NCBI RefSeq assembly: GCF_965140245.1
Contig: NC_134046.1
Span: forward strand, 6,691,715-6,755,714
DNA length: 64,000 nt
DNA from: Athene noctua
Lineage: Eukaryota; Chordata; Aves; Strigiformes; Strigidae
Reading direction: 5' to 3'
Every line of letters starts with the position of its first letter. The first letter of the stretch is position 1. The notes under the pieces were generated by a model, which was not told where the DNA came from, ran no database searches, and worked only from the letters and a program-made list of their open reading frames with translations. Below are positions 12,416 to 24,345 of the stretch, piece by piece. Made by a program: the position numbers and the translations under genes.

Positions 12416-14967
12416 GTTGAATCAGCCTCCAATCTCCCCCTGCACCTAGAAATTCTCTGCCTGAATACAAAGGCATCCCAGCTTCACTGCAGAAAACTGC
12501 AATGATTAATGCCACAGACCAGCCCACTACAGGCCTGTAGTGTACCCAAAGACAGAAATGGATTGATTTTTGAATGTTATTTAAAAGTTAACCAAATAGC
12601 TGTGCACTTTTCAAGAAAATCACCTCCCTGCCAGACACTAAACACCCCCCCATCCTAACAAAAAAACCAACATGCCAAGGTGCTTTGTATCAGCAACTAT
12701 GCCCAAGATGGTCATTAGAAGCAAGCCCAAGACAAGAGAAGGCTGGTAGCTGCCACGCGTGTCCAGCCAGATTAGATCACCACTAAGTGTCGCAAGAATG
12801 GCAGGGGACAAAGTCTAAAGTGAAACACATGATCAGTTCAAATAAACGTGAAATTTCAGGAGAGGCAAGGGAGGACAATTTCTGGCACTAAAGCCAGACT
12901 CTTTCCACCATCTCATCGTCAAAATGGAAGTCTGTCTGTGCTTTTGTCTCCGCTGCCATTACAGCTCTGCAGCCAGTTGCATACAACAGCCGAGGAAGTG
13001 AGTACGAAGCAGTAAGAACCTGCAGTAAGATTTGTTATATCTCCAAACTCAAGACCAGGTTCGCTTTCTGGAAGATGCTGTCCTAACAAAGAATAATGAG
13101 ACTGATTCCCGCTCCAAGGCAACTACAGTTAAGTAATAATGATCCTTCACCCATGACCCCTTTGGCTATGTTGCTGTCAGTCATTTGAGTCAGGAAAACA
13201 TGTATTTGATGCATTCAATAACTCACCCAACTGCCAGGAATTACAAGGCAAGGTTTGTCTCAATGAGAATGGACCAGCAGAGTGCCAAGAGCTTCTCAGC
13301 AGAGGGAAAAGAGCTCACACTTCTGCAACAAAGGCAAAATCAACCTCCTGCCACTTTTCCAATGTGATTAAATTAGGCCAGATCTATACCCATTGTATAC
13401 AATTATGTCAGATTTATAAACAGATATAGCATTTACATAATAATATTTTAAGTGTTATCAGTGCAAATAAAAATAAATTATTTATCTCAGCATGGTCTTT
13501 AAGCTGCCTCAACATCCTTCTATATCTATGTGCCTGCTAAAAATTGAAATGTTTCCATGCTTGAGGGATAAGCCAGATGAAATACAGTGTGACCACCTCC
13601 ATGTGTGATGACTCTGGTGTGGCAGCTCTGTCCCCAACCTGCTGGGGATTGCACAATCACCTTTCTGTGCCTCAGTTTCCTTTTCCAACAACAACCGCCT
13701 TCCAGACTCCATTTGGTATTGAGTTCATTTGGAAAACTACAATCTACTGGTGGAAAGCACCAACCCAGTTCATTATTCAGTTTTTCCTTCTTCCTCCAAA
13801 TATCCCATTGCTAATTGCAAGACAAAAAGGGAAGTTTTCACACCCATAAAAGCAACTATCTCACAGCACTTGTCTTATCAGAGCTAAAATGAAACCACAC
13901 ACAACCAACCCACCCACAGAAAAGAACCTGCAAGGAGGATGGGTAAGAAAACAGTTGCCCCATTCCCATCCTTGTGGACACCCCAAGGGACAGGCAGCCC
14001 AACCTGACCTCACTCCACAGCTAATCCTGCTATTTTGAGTGGCCTCGGAGGTGCTGGTACCCAGCTATTAGCAAACAAACCCTCATTCCTACAGGCTTTA
14101 CTGACAATCTCAGACTTAGTCAACTGCATCTTTTTGAAATGTAGAAGTGTGTGGGAAGGAGCAGTGAGAACTTTTAAAAATTGCAGTACTTTGATCCTAA
14201 TTAACAGAGTTGACTAAAAGCAAAATATGTAGAGCTAATTTTCACAATATTTTTCCACCATCCCTAGACAGAGCTTTTTTCCTGGCACTGTTTAAAATTA
14301 ATGAAGTAAATATGTTTGCATATTTATCTTTTCATTACATGGAAACAACAACAAGAAAAACAGATTGAACTGATAGCAGAATTCTTTGACTCCAAAGCAG
14401 ACTGGATGTGGTTTTTGTTTCAGTTCATACAATGCAACCCAAATCAAACAAGCAATGCGAGTTCACTGGCCATGTAAGTAATCAGAGCTACTACAAAATA
14501 ACTGCCGAAGGAATTGACCCCTTCATTTTATTTTTGTCTCTGTGGAGAGATACTGAAATGGTTTTCAAGGAAGATAACATCCTTCCTGAAGTCTGAAAAA
14601 TAAATCACTTGTCAGTTGCCCCACACCAGTAACAACAAATATATGGCAAGTCAAAGGCTACCGTATGGCTAATAGACTTAGGCAATGGAAAAATGAGAAA
14701 GGACCTACGGATCCAGGTTCATTAGGACTCTCCTATTAATTCCCAAAGAGATCTTTTCATTTTTTGGAACCTATAGCCCAGAATCTGCAAACAGAAGTGC
14801 CTGAGAGGTCAGTGCTCCCCACACCATGTTGCAAATCATGGTCTGATGAGGATTTTACACATGTGGGATGGGAAGAGCAGAGGAACAAACCTGCAGGACT
14901 GAGCTGCAGCTTCAGCAAAGTCCATGCAGAGAAGATAGGCAGCTTGCACAAGTCCTGCTCAAAGCTG

Positions 14968-14998
14968 CAGGCAGGTCCCAGGCACAGGCAGGTCCCAG
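14968..14998. repeat. Two-copy 17-base tandem repeat
   Basis: CAGGCAGGTCCCAG occurs at 14968 and again at 14985, separated by GCA. Confidence 0.7.
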
Positions 14999-16622
14999 AG
15001 TCAGGGAGGGTGGGATGTATGTGATTAATACCTGTGCAAATAAAGTGAGAGCAGGAGCTTGGCCTTGCAAGGATGATAAGCAGAGGCAGAAGGTAAGGGA
15101 CCTTCCTTTGAGTTTGAAAACTGCCAGCTTGCTCCCAAGTCTGACTGGGGTCAACAGCCCCCTGACCAGGAATACCCTACTCATTCCGATGGAACAGCAC
15201 ATGGAGGGGAGGAGCCCCATCAAGTCCCTTCAGCTTAAATGTACCCTATACTGGTCACATTGCTGGCTGGGCGTCCTCTGCCTTGAGAGACAGGGTGGGA
15301 GAAGATTGCATCTGGCATCAGAAGTTGCCTCTTCTTACCCAGTTTTACCTTAATTATCATGGATACATGATATCATTTTACTGAATTCAATAAAAACAGG
15401 TATTTTTTTCAAAGGGTCATGAAGGCTAAGTAAATGTGATGGATTTCGCTCTGCTCAATGATTCCTAGTTATGCCTTGATTATTGTATTGATTACCATTA
15501 CAAATGCTGAGTACCCACAATTGAAGCAATAATTAAAAAGGCAAGTAGTACTCGGCAGTTGTTCCTCTCTTATTACAGAGCTGTAGGTCTTGGACTAGGT
15601 TGTTCGCAGCATCGATTACATGTGAACATACACAAAACCCTATGGAAACTCAGATTTCAGAAACTACAGGAGAAAAAAAATAAATAGAAATATTACCCAC
15701 TCTTCAATCACTACATATTAGAGAATTAACTAGCATGCAGAGTTATTAGTTTTCAGTCTACCTGGAAGAAAAGAACAGAGGACACTTTGAATCCTGATGG
15801 TGGCATTTCAATCATGAAATTTTGCTCTGTTTTCAAGACTGTGATGCTCTGGAAGAGATCTTGCTTTTGTGAAACTTCATCTGCTATACAGCTTGCATTA
15901 CAGCTTTGGCACTTGGAGATGAAACTACAGATACACCAGTTCTTACTTCCCTCCTAAATGGCGCCATGCAGCTGCCAGCTACACCATCATGCACAACAAA
16001 AAAAACCCCAACCATCATTTAAGTGATGCTGTGGTGAATGGCATGGTAACTACAAAATCCTGTGTTAATTTTTTTGCCACAAAAGTCTAGGACGTAGCAG
16101 TGGATCTCAAAAGTAAATGTTGTCTATGTGCATAAAAGCGTTTGCTCTTTGAACTTCGCTGAGATGACAGTCATTACTACACAAAAGTGTGAGCATTTTC
16201 TTATATTTTGCAACAATTGTCAAGCAAGTGAAAGCTTTATTTGATTTTCATTCGCGTGTGAACACAAGATTTAGTGCTCTAGTGGAATAGACAGTGTCAG
16301 AAGGGTTTTAAATTGTAATGCTATCACTTTAACATCTTGAAGGCACTTTTTAGAAGATAAACTCATCTGCCTATAATGACTAAATGACACAGTAATGGAG
16401 AAGAGCTAAAGATTTTCTTATGGTAATAAAAGGGAATACTTCACCCAGAGAAAGAAAAGTGGAAAGCTATGCACTTCCCAGAAACACTTTCAAGAATCTT
16501 TCAAAATAATGGAAAAAATAAATACATATATTATATTTATACATACACACACTCAGGCTGAACCAGGACTGATGTAGGTCTAGATTTCTGACAGCAAGTA
16601 TCACTTCAGAGAGGCAAGATTT

Positions 16623-16638
16623 AAAAAAAAAAAAAAAA
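16623..16638. repeat. Poly(A) run, 16 bases
   Basis: Sixteen consecutive A on the plus strand, followed by TAAAATTG. No retroposon body was recognised beside it. Confidence 0.8.
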
Positions 16639-17297
16639 TAAAATTGAAACACTCAGCAGAATACTTGAAGTGGGATTCAGGAACACAATTCTAGGAAGGA
16701 ATTGGCAGGTGATGGTGCTAAAATTGGTAAGAGCTGTTGGCCAATGCTAGCACTCCATCAACTTCCAAAAATACTTACGTAATACAGCATAAGTATCGTA
16801 TACATGATGCATAGAAAAAAACTGCCTCAGCTGAAAGCCCTCAAAGAGTAGCATGGAAAATACCCCACTGTTTTCACTGATTCTCTGTGAACCACCCCTG
16901 GCTCTGTACAAACGAGCTGGCCTATGTATTTAATTCTCTCCTATATATCCAAAAAGAGAAAATACTGAACAAAGTTGCTCCACTCTTTTGCAAACATGAA
17001 CAGCATAACTCTAAAGAAATTATTTGGTGGGTACATAACCACAGTGATCTGCATGCTTCCCTGGCTGCTGAATTTGTGAAACTATTGTCATCAGAAAAAT
17101 TGCTCATCGTAGTTCTATGTGGTACAACAAACACAGAATAAAGAGTACTTCAAGGCTTGATTTGCAACTGAAAGCCAATCAAAAAGCAATGAATACACTC
17201 CAACTGAGCTAAATGAAATAGCACGGCTCTGTCAGCCAGCATGTGAACCAAAAGATTATACTATACATCAGGAGGTAGGTAAAAATGTGCTCGGTGA

Positions 17298-17317
17298 ACT
17301 ACAACTCCCAAAATACT
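17298..17317. promoter_or_regulatory. ZNF143/THAP11-type motif (SBS-like)
   Basis: The sequence ACTACAACTCCCAAAATACT closely resembles the ACTACAAYTCCCAGAATGC motif known from ZNF143-bound promoters and some old repeats. The GAATGC end is degraded to AAATAC, so binding is uncertain. Confidence 0.3.
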
Positions 17318-17907
17318 CTGCAGAATATTGATACCAGGTAAGTCAGAAAGTAACTACAGCTGGACCACCAGGAGAACATAAAAGGGAAGAAAATGCATTC
17401 ATTTAGGTGAGACAGGTCAGCAATCCCAACACAGACTGTACAAAATTTTCTTTGTCCTTTAATTAGATTCTTCATTTGTTTGCATTATTCTATTCACATT
17501 CATTGCAATAGCTGATCACTTAGTCAATACTTTCCAAAAGCAGAACTCTGATTTGCATATACACTGATGCCAAACAAATTTCTCCATTATAAAATAACAG
17601 TTGCAAATCTTCCTTCCCAACTGAGTGCTAAAACATAAATATGCCTATTTAATGAGAATGCAGGTCAATGAGTGTTTAGTGAAAGCACACAAGACATCAA
17701 ACCGACAGCAGAAGCCAAAATAGACATTATGATTTTAGTCTTGTCAATACTTGCATGTGCAAATAAGTAGGAGAATTCATACTTTCCATTATTCCCACTT
17801 AAAAATTATCACAATACTGGTTTTCAGTTGGAAAATAATAATATATGTTTTCCACAAAAGATTCACTTGTATTTTATATTTACATGAAAGCCAATTCCTT
17901 TCATATT

Positions 17908-17927
17908 GTCACGTGAGGTCACGTTTA
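17908..17927. promoter_or_regulatory. Tandem GTCACGT sites including a CACGTG E-box
   Basis: The 20 bases are GTCACGTGAG followed directly by GTCACGTTTA: two copies of GTCACGT exactly 10 bases apart. The first contains the palindromic E-box TCACGTGA bound by USF and MiT/TFE bHLH-Zip factors; the junction also makes an AGGTCA nuclear-receptor half-site. Motif match only. Confidence 0.3.
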
Positions 17928-18282
17928 CAACACTCTCAGACAGAAAAGCAACACATTAAACAAAACAAAAATTCAGTGGAAAGAAGTATCCATATATCTT
18001 GCAAAACATCTGTAGCTTTGGGGGACTGGAAGATAAACTCTTAAATTCCTGCCTGTCACAGGAGGCTCTTCCCTTGCACTGAGAACAGGATTGCTGTCTC
18101 TGACCTGGGATGTTGACCGTGCTACAAAAACATGATTTTTCTGACTTTTGCATCCTGCATTGTGCACACTTCAGAAGGCACTGCCAAGGCAAAGCCAGGG
18201 CACAGGTGCTTGGTGTTACTCACAGCAAGCTGTACTACAGCCACCTGTTGTCATACTGGTATCTTTATTTATACATGTAACT

Positions 18283-18299
18283 AAAAAAAAAAAAAAAAA
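18283..18299. repeat. Poly(A) run, 17 bases
   Basis: Seventeen consecutive A follow ACATGTAACT. No adjoining retroposon recognised. Confidence 0.8.
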
Positions 18300-19350
18300 G
18301 ACAAAAATCTATGTATTTTTCATTCCTGGCTCTGAGGCAGTATCTTGGTTTGGAGATAAGAAATCCCTGTAGGTGTCTGAGTTTTCTGGGGGAGGGAGGA
18401 AGAGAATAGTGGTGGTGTTTTCCTGAATTTCTTGAAAATTATCTGATGCTATCAAATGTTACTACTACCTCAAAATTTGTGGGTGGCTACATTTTAAAAA
18501 ACAAAGGAGATGCATTGAATTAATGACAGGAATGGACAAAATTAATTTATCCTGGTAGGACAGCTGATAAAACCTTCAAATATTAGGTTTTGGACATGGA
18601 AAGCCTTTGCTGATAGAGGACTTCAAGGACAGGCACCAAGCTTCTCCCTGGATTCAGCACAAGTTGGGATTTTCAGACCCAGTGAATGCTGGCTTCTCTA
18701 TTCACCCTGAAACTAATGGTAAAACTCCACTTTCTACTGACGAGGGGAGAATCAGCCCAAGGAATAGCTCAGAATTATAACTCTTGGCCTAAAGTTAAAT
18801 AATAAACTGATGTTCCTTACTAAAACCAAAATGAACTGCCACTGCAAGGGCATAAATTGCAGCAAGTACAGCTGCAATACAGAAAGTTCTCAAATTTGAC
18901 CACTCAGGAGGCCACAAATACTGGGACAATGCCACTTCCACATTTTTCTTCAAGAAACACAAGGTCAAAATTAACAGCTATTATGCAGTGAATGTCTCAA
19001 TTTTATGTCACCCCTTTTCCTGTGCCTGCATGCTCCCCAAATTTGATTCTGAAAAGACTTTGTTCCATGCAAATACAATCCATTATATCAGCACAATTAA
19101 ACTTAACAGTATCATAAAGTCAGTGAGCATCTGGAAGTATTGATAAGGTTTCAGTTTATGGACACTTTGGTGGGGGAATTGCTGTTTTCTTTTACATAAT
19201 GATGCAGCTATTATGGATTTGGGGAGGTTGGGCTTGGGGGCTTTTTTCCTTGCTCTCAGTTTAACAGTTTGCTGTACTTTCATTCAAACGTATATGCAAG
19301 ATTAGTGGTACCACATTTCTTTCCGTTTTAATCTTGAAATATAGTATACA

Positions 19351-19364
19351 TATATATATATATA
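19351..19364. repeat. (TA)7 microsatellite
   Basis: Seven TA units within an AT-rich stretch. Confidence 0.8.
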
Positions 19365-22300
19365 AAGAAGCCTTCTCTTCGGTTCAACAGCTTGTCTTAT
19401 CCTGAAGCATTGGAATAAAGAGACAGCTCACTTTGGCCATATGTTTCAGTTGTTCCTCTCACTCCCCCGCTGTCTTTCCACACATACCATGACCGTGGAC
19501 AACCTCTCCTTAAGTGGGCAAACAAATGGTTTAACTCAGATTTGCACAGCGTTTGCTGACTTGTGTGGGCTCCAGGATCCAACCCAGATTTATCATTTCA
19601 GGCAAACATATTTCTGACAGACACTGTGGTAATTAGAGCAGCTCAATTTTATTAAATTGACAACAGATTAAAGGCCAGTATCTCACCTAGCAGAAATCGG
19701 TGTTGCTACCCTGAAATCCATGGTGCCATGCTGATCTACGCCATCTGCGAGCGTGGCCCCAAGTCTTTTACATTGTTCTGTACCCCCTAACATAACAAAA
19801 TTTTTTAAATTAAATTTTTTCAGACCTATGTATGTTGTCCATAATCTACTTGTCCGGTGCAGGACTCAATGACGTTCTTGCATTCAGTTTCCACTTCAAA
19901 TTGTCCACCCCATTAAATGGTTTAAATTAATGAAGAAGAACATAACTAAATTTCAACTTAAGAAAAGCCTTTTCACCCCTATACAATGAAAAGAAGGAGA
20001 AAAAAAAAGTAACATCTCATGGTTTGGGACCTCTGTAGGTGCCAGTGGCTCTGGACAGTCTGTCCCTCATATTCATCCAAAACTGTTGAGTATGTGTCTC
20101 CTTTATGTCTTGCATTCCAGTGATGTGAGTTACCTATAGTTTGAGTTGGTGCTGATTTCTAATAAGGAAAAACACAGAACTGACAAGGCTCAGGTCCAAG
20201 TTCCATTAGCACAAGCCTTGTTTAAGCAGCATCTCAATATAGGCACCAAATTCTCAAGGACCAAAAGCCCAGACATGAGGATCCTCAAAACAACACAACC
20301 TCAGTAGACAAATGGTATGCTTAATGACGGGGAAGATCCTTAAAGAGGAGCCTCATCTAAAAAAGGTGTTCTATACGAGGTCTTGTGGGTCCTCATTGAG
20401 TCTTTATTGGCCCTTCTTTAACGGGTAACAGGATCCATGCACCAAACCTCACTCTATATAGCTGATAGTAAGACTCCCACTATGTGTCAGAGTCCAAAAG
20501 CCGCCCCAGCCTGTCCCCACACCAGCAGGTGACCTGGATGTGCAGGGATGAGTGCAAAGGAGGCCTTTTACGTCAGGTGGGTCCATGCCTGTTATTATAA
20601 CCATTAGCAAATTAGCATTAGTGAATCTCATCAAGAGCCTGTCTGACCTCATATCAGAGGTGAGCTGCATTTGTTTTGATCACGGAAAGAGAAGAGGATA
20701 AAAATCCATTAAAATGAACCAACTATAAGAGGTAATTGAGACTATTTGAAATAGACATTATATCACAAAACATTTCAAGAGCTTTCTGATGTTCGGTCTA
20801 TTTTTAAAGACTTTCAGTTAGTCATAGATGAACCTCAAAACATTCAGCAGCTTGATATGAATAAATATGCTTACCCAAGACTGACCTCACATAAAAAAAA
20901 GGCTGCAGTGATTTACACTAGCTGAGGAGGTTAAACTAGGAGACGAGCCTCTCTTGTGATGCATGAGGATTTTTTGCTATTACAACTCAAGTTCAGAACA
21001 AGCCAAAAGAAACAATCTTTTCCACAAGAACACACCAGCATTGTAATCTAGTCTGATCTCCCAAGACAAGCAAAGAACGTTTCACCCAGTAATTCCTCCA
21101 TCGTGGCTATAACTTCAACTTTAACTATGCAGTCCCTTTTAAGATGATGTTTAAAGCATCTGGATGTCTCCAAGACTGGAAGAATCCAACTTACCCCTTC
21201 AGAAGTTTGACAGGATCTATTTTGTATGTAGTAAAGCAACAAAACAAAGCCAAGATACTTAATCAGTTCGAGAGACAGGTAAGAGGAGTCTTTCTCTGTT
21301 CTTTTAAATCTCTAGCCAGTTAAACAAATTCCTTATTTACAAGACTGAGATATTTCCAGAGTGAAGAGTGATGTCCTGAGGGGTCAGTGCTGCCAGCTAC
21401 CAAGGATGGGAGCAACAGCTCTCGATACAACCACTTGCATATATTAAAGAAATCTTTCCCATCATATTAGTAACACAACAAATAAACAAATTAAAGCCCA
21501 AATGATGAGCATGCATTGTAAATGAACTGACTGATTATCCGCCATGTCAGAGAATGCTTATCTCCTGGAACAACTCAGGAAATTTGGTAGCAAGTGGCTT
21601 GAACCAAACTACAGCACTGGTGAGGGGCCACTATACAGCAGCATTAGAGCTGAAGACCTTCCTCCTCCCTCCAAAAGCATCATCTATAGCCCCACTAAAG
21701 CAACAAAACTCTGTTCCACTCTCACCTGAAATCAATGCGACCTGGTCAAACACAATTGCCCTGTCTCTGCCATACCCACAGAACACAACTGTTCTCTCTG
21801 AAACTCCAAACGCACGTATCAGAAGGGAATTAAGACAATTTATAGTTGGAAAGCTCATACCTGGAATGCATCGTGGCTGTAAAGGGAACCTTTTCCCCTC
21901 CGTTCTCCACACAAAGACATTCATAAGCAGACAAAAAAAAAAAATACTGAGTGCTACAGTTGCAGTTTTATTCATTCCAAAACAAGTTTCCACAAGCTCT
22001 CCATAGCTATCCATTTTCCAGTATCTCTTGCCTAATAAAGGACAGGTTCTGAACACCAAAAAGACACCTGCCTGCATTAAAAATTAACTACCTGTAAAAT
22101 TACATTTTTTTTTAAATTAAGTATTTTTTTTGGCAGAAGCAGGACTTTTCTTTTGGCCACAGTTCCATAACTTGCAAATGTTTTAACAGATTGGGGTCAA
22201 ATTTAGTTGAGCATTTTCATCTGGGCTTACAAATAAATAACACAAATTTCACAGGAACTTCTAAAGAGTTCCATAGCAAAAGAATTCAGAAAAGTCTGGC

Positions 22301-23611
22301 AACTAGTAAGCCTACTAAGTAGCTTTTTTTTTTAAAAAAAAAATTTTTATTCTGTTTTATAAAAAGAACAGCTTTATGATCATTTAAATCATTATTCACA
22401 TGGACTGACCATATGAATATTAGCTCAGCTTTATATTGCGTTTTTTTCCAGCTGCATAATGGACAGAGTTGTTTGCTGTTTGATATAGCAGCTGATATCA
22501 CAAAGAAAAAAATAAATGAGCATGAGTTACTTGGCCTAATGCATGGGAAGGCAGACTTTTCCCCCAAAATACTTTGGGTTTATTGATTTGAGACAGAATG
22601 AATTGACTTACACAGCTTTTTCTTTCCGTGATTTGGATGATCCCATCATGGTGACAATGTCACAAGTTTACCCTTCTCCCCTTCTCCTTTTTCAAAAATA
22701 TGCTCACAGGTGGTCTTTAACTGGAAATTAAGATCTGAGCATTGATAACACCCTGTGGTGCTTTGAGTGGTTTACAAAAAATTACATATTTGTTAGTTGT
22801 TGGTTTTGGGTTTTTTTTTTTTAGATTTTCAATGATTTAGACAAATTCATCAAACTTTCTAGCACTCTGGTGATCAGCAAAATCATGTGCTGAGCAAGGC
22901 TGAGTGCACATGGGCAGACAAATGTGGCATTATTGTTTTGGTCTTATTTTTAACTTCAGTATTTGTCTTGAACCAATGCAGTATTATTTTTGCCTCCCAT
23001 TTCCCAAGTAAATCATTACACTATCTCATATGGCATGTTATTTAGGAAAGCCAATTTAGGTGATTATTAGCTACTGAATCTATTGTAAAAACATAAAAAG
23101 CACATAGGCATGATTTAAATCTGAGGTCCTATTTTGGCATTAAACCACTCAGCTTCCATTTGACAGTAAAATATTCAGAGACACAAATTAGCCTTTATCT
23201 ATAATTATATGCATGCGTTTACAAAAAAAATATAAATATTTTGAAATATATTTTCTGGGAAAACAATCTTGAGACAAAACAATGAGGCATTCACATCAAG
23301 CCTCTGCCTTGTTCAAAGTAGGTTAAAAATGGTATTTTGAGGTATAGTTCCCAGGCAAATTGCATGCAGGACAGCTGCTTCTGAATTTGCAGGCTTCTTT
23401 TTTTGAGTAAGCTCTCACTTCTTTCATCTCAGGAAACAGACAAGCATTTGAACTTAATGGCCATGAAAATGATGTGGCCAGAAGCGTATACACCGCCAAG
23501 AACTCGATGTTACATTGCCTCAGCATCTCCGAGTCCCAAAGACAGACAAGTGGCACTCACTGGCTTTACTTCATTTTATTTTTGACCAGCCCTTCTTTTG
23601 TTTCAGTTTGA

Positions 23612-23631
23612 TTTTTTTTTTTTTTTTTTTT
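23612..23631. repeat. Poly(T) run, 20 bases
   Basis: Twenty consecutive T on the plus strand, equal to a poly(A) run on the MAGI1 sense strand. Confidence 0.85.
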
Positions 23632-24189
23632 AAATACATTTCCATCAGCATAGAAAGCTTCTATGCAGCCTCAACACAGGCCTGGTTTTGGTATGAGAAT
23701 ATACAGCAGAACTGTCCTTTTTAATTTTAGCTTTAACAATGAAAGTCAGATTTCCAAAGCCTCATCTACAACACAATATTTTGCCAAGTGAATATATTTT
23801 TTCCTCTTCCTTCTAAAGGCAGCACTATAAAAGCTGCACTACAGTAATTACATACTGCTTTTCATCCACCAATCCCAAAGAACTTTAAAAAAGGAGCATA
23901 TCATTAGCCACAACTTAGAGTGTGAGAAAATAAGGCAGAGAGGGATGAATTCTCACCATTATTTGTATTTCAGGGGGGCATGAAGACCCTGCAGTAACAG
24001 GTCCTCTACATAATGCCAAATAATGGAGGGTTTTGCCCCAAAGAGAGTGAATAAGGGTGCCACTCCACAGAAACACAATCAAATCCAAGCCCCAGGCCCT
24101 CTCCCACCTCCTGGCCGTTCAGTCCAGCTCTCTTTCTTGTGACAGCTGAGCCATTCCAGCAAAAAAGGAGGTAAAAAAAGGAGGTAGCT

Positions 24190-24345
24190 GTTGCTGCAGC
24201 CGGTTCAGCGGCAGCTGTGTGTGAATGCCCCGTGAGGGTGGGAGGCAGAGCCCAGCCCCGCTCACGCAGTGGGCTCCCAGCACCCTGCGCACCCATTGCA
24301 GGCGCTCGCAGGGCATCCCCATTGCGGTCAGACCCGGGTCTTGGG
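24190..24345. promoter_or_regulatory. Small CpG-rich patch
   Basis: About ten CpGs occur in roughly 155 bases, containing CGGTTCAGCGGCAGC and GGCGCTCGCAGGGC, within CpG-poor intron. Too short for a standard CpG island; it could be an enhancer core. Composition is the only evidence. Confidence 0.22.

Noticed and set aside
14868..15353. 161-codon plus-strand open frame
   Set aside because: Low-complexity Gln/Arg/Gly content partly driven by a local tandem duplication; no family resemblance and no gene-like context.
21554..22077. About 150-codon open frames on both strands
   Set aside because: Mirror-image openness on both strands suggests composition rather than coding; neither product was recognised.
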